Assembly: GCA_900468535.1 (NCBI GenBank)
Contig: UBTY01000061.1
Coordinates: forward strand, 62,001-126,000
Length of the DNA stretch: 64,000 nucleotides
Direction: 5' to 3'
Source: Hyphomicrobiales bacterium
GTDB taxonomy: Bacteria > Pseudomonadota > Alphaproteobacteria > Rhizobiales > Rhizobiaceae
The notes under the pieces were generated by a model. That model saw only the letters and a program-made list of their open reading frames with translations, was not told the DNA's origin and made no database searches. Both the position numbers and the translations under genes were made by a program. Position 1 is the first letter of the stretch; every line of letters begins with the position of its first letter. Below, piece after piece: positions 17,514-26,547 of this stretch.

Positions 17514-18815
17514 TCAGTCGCAGTAGGCCTTGCCGCTCTGGCGTGCCCGCAGGTCGAAATGGAAATGGTTCCAGTGCTCCGGGTTGCTGCCCGGGCCGAG
17601 AACGGTGTTGAAATACTTGCAGCTGTCGCTGCGGACCGCCTTCAGCAATCGCCCTTCGCGGAAGGAGAATAGCCCCTTCTTGCGGACATCGATTTCGTGG
17701 CCGCTCTTCAGCACGAACTTGCCGACATCGATCGCGTTTCCGCGCGCATGTTCGGACATCGGATTGTATTTCTGGCGGCTGTTGTTCATGCGCCGGCAGC
17801 TGTATCCGCCAAGCGGTTGGATCGTCTTGATGCCGGACCAGTAGCGGAAGCGCGCAGACGGTGCGAGCTCGTTCTTGACCCACTTCGCAAAGGCAAGCGT
17901 CACCTGGCAGTTGAGCACGACCGCCGGCTTCACCGCGATATTGCCCGACAGGCCCTGCAGCGAAACCGGGTACGGAACCTGGCAGGCAGGTCCCTGGGAG
18001 ATCGGCGGCTTGTCGGTGAAGACGACGCCCATGCGCTTCAGCTCCCGGCGGCATGCAAGCTCCGAACTCGGCATCACGCCGGGATCGACCGGCGCCGGAG
18101 TGCTCATCATCGGATTGTTGGGGCGCAGCATCGCCACCTCAGTCTCGTTTTCCTCCGGAACCCTGGCCGGAGCGACGACTGGTCGTCCGTCACCCCAGGA
18201 AGGGGCCGCGCTCATCGCCGCTTCGCTGGCTGGCCGCGGAGCCCGGGTCCGATTTATCTGCGTCGGACTATCCGTACCGATGCCGTCCACGACCGGTTGA
18301 TCGGATTGACCTTCGGCGATCTGCTGTTCTTCCTCGGCCGCAAGCCCGGTGACCGGTTCAGCGCCGAGTTCCGCGTCCATGTTGACGCCGCCCGCCGGGA
18401 CAGAAAGCTGCTGCGTGCCGCCCCACGTCTGCGGCTGGGCCGAGAGCTGGCCGGCCATGCCGCGAGCACCGGCAGAGGCTTCATCGCTACCAATGCGTGG
18501 CAGCCCTTGTGACGCCGGCATCGGCTGCGCCATCCGCGCCGAATGCCCGGTACCCGCGAGATTGGGCGTATTGAGATAATCGACGGATTGCGAGGTATCG
18601 CGGACGGGCTGCGTGGAAACGGGATATGCCGGCTGAACGTCGGCGCTCGGCATCTGGACCGGCGCCGCATAGTGCTTCTGGGGAGCAATGGAACTCACCT
18701 TCATGCCGCTGTCGACATCGCCGGGAGGTACGAGCCCGTCCGTGGAACAGGTCGTCAATGCTGTCGAAAGCAGCACTGGCAGCAAGGAACGCCGCAGATG
18801 GGAAACAAACGCCAT
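17514..18815 (-). CDS. Extensin-like C-terminal domain protein with LAS-peptidase-like residues
   Basis: The 433-residue protein begins with an export signal (LRRSLLPVLLSTALTTC; possibly a lipoprotein, but the box is imperfect) and has a long low-complexity Pro/Ser/Ala/Gln region up to about residue 250. The conserved extensin-like C domain starts at LACRRELKRMGV. This domain contains His356-x6-Asp363 (SEHARGNAIDVG) and His417-x-His419 (HWNHFHFDL), the same spacing and order as the zinc ligands of LAS D,D-peptidases such as MepA and VanY. It probably acts on periplasmic peptidoglycan. Paired Cys suggest disulfides. Confidence 0.85.
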   Translation of the reverse strand: MAFVSHLRRSLLPVLLSTALTTCSTDGLVPPGDVDSGMKVSSIAPQKHYAAPVQMPSADVQPAYPVSTQPVRDTSQSVDYLNTPNLAGTGHSARMAQPMPASQGLPRIGSDEASAGARGMAGQLSAQPQTWGGTQQLSVPAGGVNMDAELGAEPVTGLAAEEEQQIAEGQSDQPVVDGIGTDSPTQINRTRAPRPASEAAMSAAPSWGDGRPVVAPARVPEENETEVAMLRPNNPMMSTPAPVDPGVMPSSELACRRELKRMGVVFTDKPPISQGPACQVPYPVSLQGLSGNIAVKPAVVLNCQVTLAFAKWVKNELAPSARFRYWSGIKTIQPLGGYSCRRMNNSRQKYNPMSEHARGNAIDVGKFVLKSGHEIDVRKKGLFSFREGRLLKAVRSDSCKYFNTVLGPGSNPEHWNHFHFDLRARQSGKAYCD

Positions 18816-18974
18816 ACTCTCATCGCTTCCGGGTATCGGCAGTGACCAAAAGACTTCACCCGAAATTTAGTGAAAAACGGTGAACGAAAACTTACCCGCC
18901 GGAGCCGATGACATTTCCCCAAGAAGTCGTGGCGTCGAATGCTGGCTCTGCCGATGCTGCAGCGTCAGGCCCGT

Positions 18975-20378
18975 TCACCCGTGTCGCACCGCACGATAGC
19001 CACTGATGATTGCCTCGGCCGCCTTCTCCGCTTCCGAGATATCGGTCTGATAATTGCTTACCGACAGCCGCATGATCTGTCGTCCGCGCCACGTCGCACC
19101 ACCTGCGAAGATACGACCAACCCGCTGCAGCTCGGCGATCGTCTCTGTTGTCAATGCGTCGGCCTGCTCTGCCGGCAAATCCGTACCGAAGCGGACAATG
19201 GCCTGATTTAGGACAACGCTGTTGCCGATCGCTATTCCAGGCTCCGAAGCGAGTGCCGTCGCGATCCTCTCGGCAGCATCGCAGCAGCGATCGACCAACG
19301 CTTCGATACCGGATCGGCCAAGATGCCGGATCATGGCCCAGGTGGAAAATCCGCGCGCGCGCCTCGAGAGTTCGGGAACGTAGTGCGAGGGATCACGCTC
19401 GCCTTCGCGCGCGAAAGGAAGGTAGCTGGCGGCAATCGTCATGGCGCGCCGGTGAGCGAGCTCATTGCGGACGATCGCATAGCCGCAGTCATAAGGCGTC
19501 TGCAGCCACTTGTGACCGTCGGTCGCCCAGCTGTCCGCAAGCGCCACGCCATCCGTGAGATGGCGGCGGCGAGCCGACGCCTGCGCCCATAGCCCGAACG
19601 CACCGTCGACGTGAACCCAGGCGCCCTTGGCCTTCGCCATCGGAACCAACCGCGCGAAATCATCGCAATGGCCGGTATTGATCTGCCCAGCCTGAAGAAT
19701 TGCGATACAGGGACCCGCCACCCCCGCAATCGCCTCACTGAAGGCATCGGGCTTTATCCGCCCCTGTTCGTCGGTCGCGATCCTGACAACGCGATCATGA
19801 CCAAGCCCCAGAAACTGCAGGGCGGAAAAGACCGTCGTATGCGCGTCGTCGCCGATCAGGACGCTGATCGGCGGCGCCCCGAACAGGCCGAGCGCATCGG
19901 CATCCCAACCTGCCTGCATCAGAACCTCGCCCCTGGCGGCCGCCAGACACGTAAAATTCGCAACCGTCGCGCCGGTGACGAAGCCGACGGAACAGGACAG
20001 CGGCAGGCCAAGCAATTCCAGCAACCAGCGACTGGCGATGGTCTCGACGGCGGCGGCAGCCGGCGTAGCTGTGTGATTGCCGGTATTCTGTCCCCAGGCG
20101 CTGGTCAAGAAGTCGGCGGCCACGCCCATCGGATGCGAGCCGCCGATGACCCACCCGAAAAACCGTGGGCCGCTCATGGCGTGAAGGCCGGGTTCGGCCC
20201 GGGTGACGAGGTCATCGAGGACGGTTTCCGCCGGTGTCGCCCCCTCGGGAAGCGTCTCGGAAAAATCGGCGAGTGCCGCGGCATAATCCTTGCGGGGGCG
20301 CTGCGGCCCTTCCGCGACGTGGTCGCGAAAGCGTGCAGCGTGATTGGCAGCCTTCGAAAAAAGTTCCCTGTTGTCCAC
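18975..20378 (-). CDS. PLP-dependent group II decarboxylase family protein
   Basis: The 467-residue protein is a pyridoxal-phosphate decarboxylase of the aromatic-L-amino-acid/glutamate decarboxylase fold. It has GPRFFGWVIGG, the cofactor-stacking His in GDDAHTTV, HVDGAFGLWA with the PLP-nitrogen Asp at 258 and DGHKWLQTPYDCG with the Schiff-base Lys at 290. The GTG at 20378 is used because it follows GGGAGG at ideal spacing. The open frame extends 12 codons further only to a TTG. Substrate is unknown; a tyrosine/aromatic amino acid or an aspartate-like acid is possible. It has no adjacent transporter. Confidence 0.87.
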   Translation of the reverse strand: MDNRELFSKAANHAARFRDHVAEGPQRPRKDYAAALADFSETLPEGATPAETVLDDLVTRAEPGLHAMSGPRFFGWVIGGSHPMGVAADFLTSAWGQNTGNHTATPAAAAVETIASRWLLELLGLPLSCSVGFVTGATVANFTCLAAARGEVLMQAGWDADALGLFGAPPISVLIGDDAHTTVFSALQFLGLGHDRVVRIATDEQGRIKPDAFSEAIAGVAGPCIAILQAGQINTGHCDDFARLVPMAKAKGAWVHVDGAFGLWAQASARRRHLTDGVALADSWATDGHKWLQTPYDCGYAIVRNELAHRRAMTIAASYLPFAREGERDPSHYVPELSRRARGFSTWAMIRHLGRSGIEALVDRCCDAAERIATALASEPGIAIGNSVVLNQAIVRFGTDLPAEQADALTTETIAELQRVGRIFAGGATWRGRQIMRLSVSNYQTDISEAEKAAEAIISGYRAVRHG

Positions 20379-20514
20379 CGCATCTGCCTCCCGGCGGGCA
20401 GCGAACCCGCACAATCTGATGTCGGATATCTGGATCAGGAAACGATAGCGGCAACGCCCGGCCTGAGCCAGACGCCAAAGGGAGGTACAGTGACGATAGC
20501 GGTATGCCGGCGGC

Positions 20515-20748
20515 TCAGCCGGCGAAGCGTACCGATGTCGGGCGCGACACTTTGATATCGTGGGTCCGAGCGCTGTCGCGACTATAGATCTCGTTCATGA
20601 TCTTGGCGACTTCGTTGGCGTAGCCTTCCGTCAGGCCGTGCATGATCTGGCCGCCGAAGGACGCCGGCTCTTCAGTCTGATTGTCCCAAACCATCCACAT
20701 ATCCAGCGGATCACAGATGGTATCGTAACGCGGGCTGTAATTACTCAT
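20515..20748 (-). CDS. Conserved small protein of unknown function
   Basis: From the ATG at 20748 the product has 77 residues, beginning MSNYSPRYDTICDPLDMWMVWDN. It is soluble and acidic-aromatic, with no recognised domain. The open frame reaches 20 codons further upstream without a ribosome site. The codon use matches neighbours, and the composition is protein-like rather than shadow-like. Function unknown. Confidence 0.65.
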   Translation of the reverse strand: MSNYSPRYDTICDPLDMWMVWDNQTEEPASFGGQIMHGLTEGYANEVAKIMNEIYSRDSARTHDIKVSRPTSVRFAG

Positions 20749-20889
20749 AAACTCGATGCCTTGACTATGCCCGACACATAGCGCGCGCCTGTTAACGCGA
20801 GCTTGCACAGACCCGTCATTTCATAGGGGCGAAATCTTGCATCGTCTACCGGCACCGCGAGAGAGGTGAGCCACATGCTTAACACTCGC

Positions 20890-21048
20890 TCATCGCGGCG
20901 GCACGCTGCCGGTGACAATCCTGTCGGTCTTGGAAAGATCCATCTGCGGCCAATTGGACGCAGTTTCGTTCGCCGGACGGCTACCGATCGCAAGAATCGT
21001 GATCAGGCCGGCCACAATGGCAGAAAGGAGCAAGCCGCTATAGGTCAT
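20890..21048 (-). CDS. Small membrane protein of unknown function
   Basis: The 52-residue product begins MTYSGLLLSAIVAGLITILAI, a single membrane helix or uncleaved signal anchor, followed by a polar tail with WPQMDLSKTDRIVTGSVPPR. An ATG with GAGG at 8-base spacing supports the start; an upstream in-frame ATG at 21081 is less likely. The family is not recognised. It stands alone between two larger genes. Confidence 0.6.
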   Translation of the reverse strand: MTYSGLLLSAIVAGLITILAIGSRPANETASNWPQMDLSKTDRIVTGSVPPR

Positions 21049-21179
21049 GTTCAAACCTCGAAAATGTGGTTTCCCAGCCACTGCGGCGCAAACTGATACG
21101 CGAGCCTAAATGAAAGCCTAAGGAACGTGGTTAACCCACACCAATATCCACATTCGGAACATGAGATTGGTGGTCGCCG

Positions 21180-22841
21180 TCAGTCCTGAGATGCGTTCGC
21201 CTCCTCCTTCGCCTCGAAAAAGCGCTTCAGTTCATCGACCTGTCCCGCGGTGATGGCGGGATCGGTCACAGCAACCCAGGCGTCGATGTAATGCTGAGGC
21301 GCGTAGACATGGCCGTAGCCAATAGGCGACGTAGTCGCGATCGCCATGTCGAACAACAATTGCAGCATCGTCAGCGCGGGAAGCCAAGTGAGGCTCGGCG
21401 TCACATCAGGGCCGCGCGGCGCCTTCATCCAGTCCGGCTCCCGGTAAAACGAATGCGCATCGAATAAGGTAACGGGATCACTGGCGTATTGCAGATAGAC
21501 GATCCGTATCGGCCCCCAGATAGCTCCGGGGATATCGAGAGCATTGTTCTGATTGGTAAAGCGGATGATCGAGCCGTCACGGAAGCGTGGCAGCCAAGCA
21601 GGCGATTGTGGATCCCGCGCTGCCGTCACAGCGCGCCATGTTCCGCTCTCGAAAGGCGGCCCGCTCCAAAGCGCTCCCTGAAACGGATCGGCGACGATGT
21701 CGAAGATGTCGGCCGATATCTGCGAGTTGAGCGCGCCGAGACTGAGGCCATGCAGATAGAGCTTCGGTCGCTTGTCGCGCGGCAGGCTGGTCCAGTAGCG
21801 ATAGACCTCGCGAAACAGCGCCCGGGCGGAGTCGGCGCCGTATTCGGGCTCCACCAGCAATGAAAGCCAGCTTGTCAGATACGAATATTGCAACCCGACG
21901 CTCGCGACGTCGCCGTGGTGCAGATATTCGAGCGTGTCCAGCGCGGCCGGATCGATCCATCCGGTCCCCGTCGGGGCGATAATCACAAGCAGCGACCGGT
22001 CGAAGGCCCCCACTCGCTTCATTTCCTCCAGCGCGAGCTTCGCCCGGGCCTCGATCGTGTCGGCATTGTTCAGGCCGACATAGACCCGCACCGGTTCTTT
22101 GGCTGCGGACTTCCAGAAGGCTCCGATATCAGCAGCCGTCGGCCCGGATGCTATGAAGTGCCGCCCCTGCCGACCAAGTCCGTCCCACGACACAAGCGAA
22201 GCCGCGCTGCCGGTGTGCATGGCGTCGGCAGGCAGCGGAACGTCGTCCTCGATAAGCGCATCGACCTTGCGGAAAGACGAGTCGGCAAGGTGTAGCGCAC
22301 CTCGCAGCAACACGCCCTCAACCACCGACCAGAAGAGAAGAACCGCAAGAAGGCCGCCGACCACATTCGAGACGCGACGGGGAACGAAGCGGTTCAGCAG
22401 CTTCGAGATCGATGAAACCGTCCACTCAAAGAGCCGCCCCACAAGGATCGCGACCACGAAGACGACAGCCGCGACAGCTGCCAGCTTTGTCGGTTCGGCG
22501 GTATCCAGCGGCGGCATATGCCAGAGCTCGCGGATCGAGTTTTGCCAGGCGGCGGCCCGCCACAGGAAGCCGACGGACACCAGCAAGCCGCCGGCGAAAA
22601 CGACGCTTTTCAGCATCAGCAATCTGGTTCTCGCCGCCGGCAGCTCAAGATATTGCCAGAGCCAGGTCAGCACCACTCCGAAGAAATAGCCCACCGCAGC
22701 ACTTATGCCCGACAGGGCTCCCTGCACGACAAAGGATCGCGGCATCAGGCTTGGTGTCAGCGATGCCGCGAAGAATGCGAAGCCGGCCGCGATCCCCACG
22801 ACCGACAGCGAGCCGATGAACCCTCCGAGAAGGCGTTTCAT
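21180..22841 (-). CDS. Membrane alpha/beta hydrolase (Abhydrolase_9 family)
   Basis: The 553-residue protein has four to five N-terminal membrane helices (first half of the Abhydrolase_9_N region) and a C-terminal alpha/beta-hydrolase part. The nucleophile elbow is LYLHGLSLGALNS, placing the Ser at 367. LTPSLMPRSFVVQG near residue 29 is typical of the family, whose substrate is unknown. The start follows GAGAGGA. It is the third gene of a minus-strand run after the outer-membrane-like and Ntn hydrolase genes, 33 bases from the latter. Confidence 0.85.
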   Translation of the reverse strand: MKRLLGGFIGSLSVVGIAAGFAFFAASLTPSLMPRSFVVQGALSGISAAVGYFFGVVLTWLWQYLELPAARTRLLMLKSVVFAGGLLVSVGFLWRAAAWQNSIRELWHMPPLDTAEPTKLAAVAAVVFVVAILVGRLFEWTVSSISKLLNRFVPRRVSNVVGGLLAVLLFWSVVEGVLLRGALHLADSSFRKVDALIEDDVPLPADAMHTGSAASLVSWDGLGRQGRHFIASGPTAADIGAFWKSAAKEPVRVYVGLNNADTIEARAKLALEEMKRVGAFDRSLLVIIAPTGTGWIDPAALDTLEYLHHGDVASVGLQYSYLTSWLSLLVEPEYGADSARALFREVYRYWTSLPRDKRPKLYLHGLSLGALNSQISADIFDIVADPFQGALWSGPPFESGTWRAVTAARDPQSPAWLPRFRDGSIIRFTNQNNALDIPGAIWGPIRIVYLQYASDPVTLFDAHSFYREPDWMKAPRGPDVTPSLTWLPALTMLQLLFDMAIATTSPIGYGHVYAPQHYIDAWVAVTDPAITAGQVDELKRFFEAKEEANASQD

Positions 22842-22874
22842 GGAAGTCCTCTCAGGCTACGTCACTCGATCTGC

Positions 22875-23951
22875 CTAGTGCAGTCCGAGGAAAATGAACG
22901 GCTTCGCTTCCTTGAAATCCTTGGTGGCGTCGCCGGAATAGGTGTGATCCTGGTTTTCGCCGAGGTCGAGACGTTTGACCTTGCCTGTCTCCTTGGAGAA
23001 ATCGATGGTCTTCAGGTCCACCCAGAAGGTGTTCGGCGTCAGCGCCGACTCGAAGAAATAGAGCTTGCGCTTGTGATCGAAGACCGTCCGCCAGCGCGTG
23101 GACGAGATGTTGGGTTCGTCAGGCGTGTTCAATCCAAAGGGAACCGAGGCATTTCTGATCACGCTGAACACACTGACGAGAGCGCGGTTCGGATCCTCGT
23201 CCTTCGGGATCGCGTTGATGTAGAAGGAGGCCCGGGCGAACCGATCGGAAGCCCGGTTCGTGCCGGGAAGCATGACCGTGCCGCCGATCTGCTTCCAGTA
23301 GGAATTGAGCGCGAGTTGCTGCTCGAAGATCGGCGAGTTCGTCATCACCTGGTATTTGCGGTCGTGATGGATGACCTGCTTGCCCTTGACGTATTCGACG
23401 ATGGCGCTGTCGCCCGTCGCGTCCGACATCGAAAGATGCAGCGTCGTCAGCCGATTCTCGCCCGGAACATTGTCGGTAACGACAGTGAAAGGCTCCTTTT
23501 CAAGCGCCTTGACCGCTTCGTCGACGGTCGCGAAATTGTCGAGAACGTATTGCGCCCAGGCCGCGATCGTCAGTCCCGGCTTGCTGTCCTTGCCGAACGG
23601 CGGGTATTCGGATTCCACCAGCCACAGAAGATTGACATTGAGGCCTGCGTCATTGACCCCGTCAGTGGTTGAGACGTCATAACCGGTCGCAACCACGCTA
23701 CCGTATTTTGCGGTCCACTTGATGGAGTTCGGCCCTGCCTCGCCGCTTCGCTCGATACCGCGCGGCAGGATGTAGAGATTGGTCGCGACGTCGTTCTTCC
23801 AGTCCATGGACCGCGCCGTGATGATGTTGTCGTTGGGCCCGAGATAGACAACGCGGGTGCAGGCTTCGGCCACCATCGGCCCGAGCGCCAGCATCGCGCC
23901 GAGCGACGCAGAAAGAAGTGACCGTAAAGAGGAATTCCTGACGAACAACAT
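22875..23951 (-). CDS. Exported linear amide C-N hydrolase (choloylglycine hydrolase/penicillin V acylase family)
   Basis: The 358-residue precursor has a signal peptide ending AEA directly before Cys31 (CTRVVYLG). That Cys would become the N-terminal nucleophile of this Ntn-hydrolase family after cleavage. RSMDW, with the conserved Arg and Asp, follows at the usual distance. Relatives hydrolyse conjugated bile acids, penicillin V or acyl-homoserine lactones, and in Agrobacterium a penicillin V acylase of this family degrades AHLs. The specific substrate here is unknown. The ATG at 23951 follows GGAG; an in-frame TTG upstream is less likely. Confidence 0.88.
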   Translation of the reverse strand: MLFVRNSSLRSLLSASLGAMLALGPMVAEACTRVVYLGPNDNIITARSMDWKNDVATNLYILPRGIERSGEAGPNSIKWTAKYGSVVATGYDVSTTDGVNDAGLNVNLLWLVESEYPPFGKDSKPGLTIAAWAQYVLDNFATVDEAVKALEKEPFTVVTDNVPGENRLTTLHLSMSDATGDSAIVEYVKGKQVIHHDRKYQVMTNSPIFEQQLALNSYWKQIGGTVMLPGTNRASDRFARASFYINAIPKDEDPNRALVSVFSVIRNASVPFGLNTPDEPNISSTRWRTVFDHKRKLYFFESALTPNTFWVDLKTIDFSKETGKVKRLDLGENQDHTYSGDATKDFKEAKPFIFLGLH

Positions 23952-23980
23952 GAGCAACTCCAATCCGTGTTGGTTGACTG

Positions 23981-24811
23981 CTAGAAGCGCATCGAAAGCC
24001 CGATGACCGGCCCATGTTGGCTCACGTCCCAGCGGAACTTGTTGGTGCCGGTAAAGTCGTCGTTCTCGTAATCCTGATAGAGCAGCCGGTAGCCGGCCCG
24101 CAGAATTGTCGGGTGTCCAAACATCAGCGTGCGGTAGCCGAGATAGGCCTGCGCGTTGACGCTGACCTTGGAGCCGACGTCAAAACCGCCGACATCTGCC
24201 TCCGCAAACAGGTTCCAGCGCTCGGTCAGATCGGCATTCATGCGTAAGCCGACGAAAGGATCGGTCCAATCCGCACTCTTCGTGGTTCGCAGGCCGAAAG
24301 CCTGCACATCCGCCTTGAGTTTCGTCCAGCGAACACCGGCCGTCGGCTCGATCGACAGCGTACGCGGCTTTCCGAAAACGGTGTCACCGCCGAGTTGCTG
24401 TTCGTACGCCTTGTAGAAGGCGCCGGCCGAAAGGGTTGTGGTCGTTATATCAAGCCCGATTTCATGCGCGAACACGTCCTCGCTCTGGCTGGTCTTGACG
24501 TATTGCCCATCGAAATAGACGCCCCATTGGCCGTTCGTCAGCTCGATATTGCCCATCGCCACGAGATCGAGATGGTCGAATATCTCCGAGAATGGCACGT
24601 CGACATCGGTATCGAAACCGGCGAGAGAACCGCTTCCCTTGAGCGACGCGGCCCAGGCATAAGGGCTGACGATAACGGCCCACTCCCGTTCCGGCGCCAT
24701 CCGCTCGGCATCAAAATCAGCCGCGTACGCGCTGAGGGGAGCAAATAGGACGGATAGAAGCATGACCAGAGGAAAAGCGGAGCGATAGGAGACAAGCATC
24801 GAAACCGGCAT
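23981..24811 (-). CDS. Outer-membrane beta-barrel-like protein, exported
   Basis: From the ATG at 24811, which follows GGAG, the product has 276 residues. It has a clear signal peptide (LVMLLSVLFAPLSAYA) and then alternating amphipathic segments, ending in HGPVIGLSMRF with a terminal Phe as in outer-membrane barrels. EWAVIVSPYAWAASLKGSG and LGYRTLMFGHPTILRAGYRLLYQDY resemble uncharacterised barrel proteins that follow carbohydrate or hydrolase genes. Function unknown. It is 29 bases upstream of the Ntn hydrolase gene, with which it probably forms an operon. Confidence 0.75.
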   Translation of the reverse strand: MPVSMLVSYRSAFPLVMLLSVLFAPLSAYAADFDAERMAPEREWAVIVSPYAWAASLKGSGSLAGFDTDVDVPFSEIFDHLDLVAMGNIELTNGQWGVYFDGQYVKTSQSEDVFAHEIGLDITTTTLSAGAFYKAYEQQLGGDTVFGKPRTLSIEPTAGVRWTKLKADVQAFGLRTTKSADWTDPFVGLRMNADLTERWNLFAEADVGGFDVGSKVSVNAQAYLGYRTLMFGHPTILRAGYRLLYQDYENDDFTGTNKFRWDVSQHGPVIGLSMRF

Positions 24812-24899
24812 GCACAAACTCCGTTCCATCGTCTGGCCGCAGCTTACTATCGCAAGGCGCAAATTCAAGCGGGTTGCGCAAAACAAAACAAATGGTTGC

Positions 24900-24946
24900 A
24901 CGAGCAACACACGGCTTTCGTTCCAGCCATTCCGCCACAGCTCCGC
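24900..24946 (-). other. tRNA-like 5' fragment (D-arm region only), possible relic
   Basis: Read on the minus strand the sequence begins GCGGAGCTGTGGCGGAATGG and continues CTGGAACGAAAGCC, which resembles the acceptor and D-arm start of a leucine/serine class tRNA. No matching anticodon arm, variable arm, T-arm or 3' acceptor was found downstream. It may be a decayed integration scar or chance similarity. Confidence 0.2.
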
Positions 24947-25051
24947 GGGTCCGATGCGCCGTATCCGGCCCCGCCTCAATTCGATTTGGAATTGCCGGCC
25001 AATAAGCTAGGCTCCGGCGGAATCGAATACGCATCCAGATAGGAGTTCCGC

Positions 25052-25438
25052 ATGACCGACAACGCCAAGCCGAACGGCGCCCTGACCCTTCGTACGGTCG
25101 CGATGCCCGCCGACGCCAATCCGGCGGGCGATATTTTCGGCGGCTGGGTCATGGCGCAGATGGACCTTGCCTCGGGCATCATGGCATCTGAGCGCGCCAA
25201 GGGCCGCGTGGTGACCGCCGCCGTCAAGGAAATGGCCTTCGCCCTGCCGGTGAAGATCGGCGATACGCTCTCGGTCTATACGACGATCGAACGCGTCGGT
25301 CGCACCTCGATCACGCTCTCTGTCGAGGCATGGGCAACACGCGCCCGCTACAACAATATGGAACGGGTGACGGCCGCGACCTTCATCATGGTTGCGCTTG
25401 ACGAACAGGGCCAGCCGACGCCCGTTCCGGCGGAGTGA
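25052..25438 (+). CDS. Acyl-CoA thioesterase (hotdog fold, YciA-like)
   Basis: The 128-residue protein has the hotdog thioesterase pattern ANPAGDIFGGWVMAQMDLA, in which Asp-Ile-Phe-Gly-Gly contributes the catalytic acid and helix start, then VKIGDTLSVY. It hydrolyses acyl-CoAs in the cytoplasm. The next gene begins three bases after its stop, so the two are likely co-transcribed. Confidence 0.92.
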   Translation: MTDNAKPNGALTLRTVAMPADANPAGDIFGGWVMAQMDLASGIMASERAKGRVVTAAVKEMAFALPVKIGDTLSVYTTIERVGRTSITLSVEAWATRARYNNMERVTAATFIMVALDEQGQPTPVPAE

Positions 25439-25441
25439 TGC

Positions 25442-26029
25442 ATGGAAGCCGTCAGCTCTCCCGAGGTCTTCCTCCACATCAAGGTCGTGATGGGAATGGT
25501 GATCTCGCTGAGCCTCGCACGGCTGCTGACGGGGATCGCCGGCATCATCCAGCACCCGGGAAAGGCCAGACCCTATGCCGTCCATCTCGGCTGGGCCGCC
25601 TCCATGTTCCTCTTCATCATCCATATCTGGTGGTGGGAATATCGGCTGCAGGCGGTGCCGGTCCTGCATTTCGGCATCTACCTGTTCCTCGTCTCCTTCT
25701 GCTGCCTGTTCTTCATGCTTTGCGCCCTGCTCTTCCCCGCCTCGCTCGACGAATACGGCGGCTATGAGGAGTATTTCTATTCACGCCGGCGCTGGTTCTT
25801 CGGCACGCTCGCCATCACCTACGCCGTCGACATCATCGACACCGCGATCAAGGGCGCCGATCACATCCAGTCGATCGGCTGGGAGTACCCGGCCCGCAAC
25901 ATCGTCTATGTGATCCTCTGCATCGTCGCCGCCTGGACCGCCAACCGCCGGTTCCACATGACCTTCGTCTGCCTCAATCTGCTCTATCAGATCAGCTTCA
26001 TCTTCCGCATCTACGACGTCCTCGGATAA
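25442..26029 (+). CDS. Conserved membrane protein of unknown function
   Basis: The 195-residue protein has about six hydrophobic helices and a motif-rich loop (HLGWAASMFLFIIHIWWWEYR). It begins three bases after the thioesterase stop. No family was recognised. Codon use matches the neighbours. Confidence 0.75.
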   Translation: MEAVSSPEVFLHIKVVMGMVISLSLARLLTGIAGIIQHPGKARPYAVHLGWAASMFLFIIHIWWWEYRLQAVPVLHFGIYLFLVSFCCLFFMLCALLFPASLDEYGGYEEYFYSRRRWFFGTLAITYAVDIIDTAIKGADHIQSIGWEYPARNIVYVILCIVAAWTANRRFHMTFVCLNLLYQISFIFRIYDVLG

Positions 26030-26100
26030 GAATGCGCAACTTTTCGGTTGCCATTAAGCGCTAAGCGTGAGATAGAAAGAGCAACCAGGAGGTTGCCGAT

Positions 26101-26547
26101 ATGTCTGATCGCATCGAGAAGGTTATCGAACTGAATGCACCTGTCGAACGCGTCTGGAAGGCCATTACCGATCACCGCGAATTCGGCGAATGGTTCCGCG
26201 TCCAGCTGGACGGCCCCTTCGTGCCGGGCGAGAACTCGACCGGCCACATGACCTATCCGGGCTACGAGCACATACAGTGGCAGGCCACCGTCAAGCGAAT
26301 GGAGGAGCCTGAGCTCTTTTCCTTCACCTGGCATCCCTACGCGATCGACCCCGATGTCGACTATTCCGGCGAGCCGCCGACCCTCGTTGAATTCCGTCTG
26401 GAACCGACGCCGTCGGGCTCGCGACTGACGGTTACCGAGTCAGGCTTCGACAAGGTGCCCCCGCATCGCCGTGAGGAGGCCTTCCGGATGAACGATGGCG
26501 GCTGGGCCGCACAGATGAAAAACGTCAAGGAATACGTCGATCGATAA
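26101..26547 (+). CDS. SRPBCC (AHSA1-like) domain protein
   Basis: The 148-residue protein has the START/SRPBCC pattern, with IEKVIELNAPVERVWKAITD, FGEWF and FSFTWHP in the N-terminal half and a final amphipathic helix. Such proteins bind small hydrophobic ligands. They are very often encoded beside an ArsR regulator, which is the case here: the ArsR-like frame starts within the last codons of this gene. A GGAGG ribosome site precedes the start. Confidence 0.88.
   Translation: MSDRIEKVIELNAPVERVWKAITDHREFGEWFRVQLDGPFVPGENSTGHMTYPGYEHIQWQATVKRMEEPELFSFTWHPYAIDPDVDYSGEPPTLVEFRLEPTPSGSRLTVTESGFDKVPPHRREEAFRMNDGGWAAQMKNVKEYVDR

Noticed and set aside
25439..26100. Fusion or frameshift between the thioesterase and the membrane protein genes
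   Set aside because: Both have their own starts and intact ends with only three bases between them; a normal operon.
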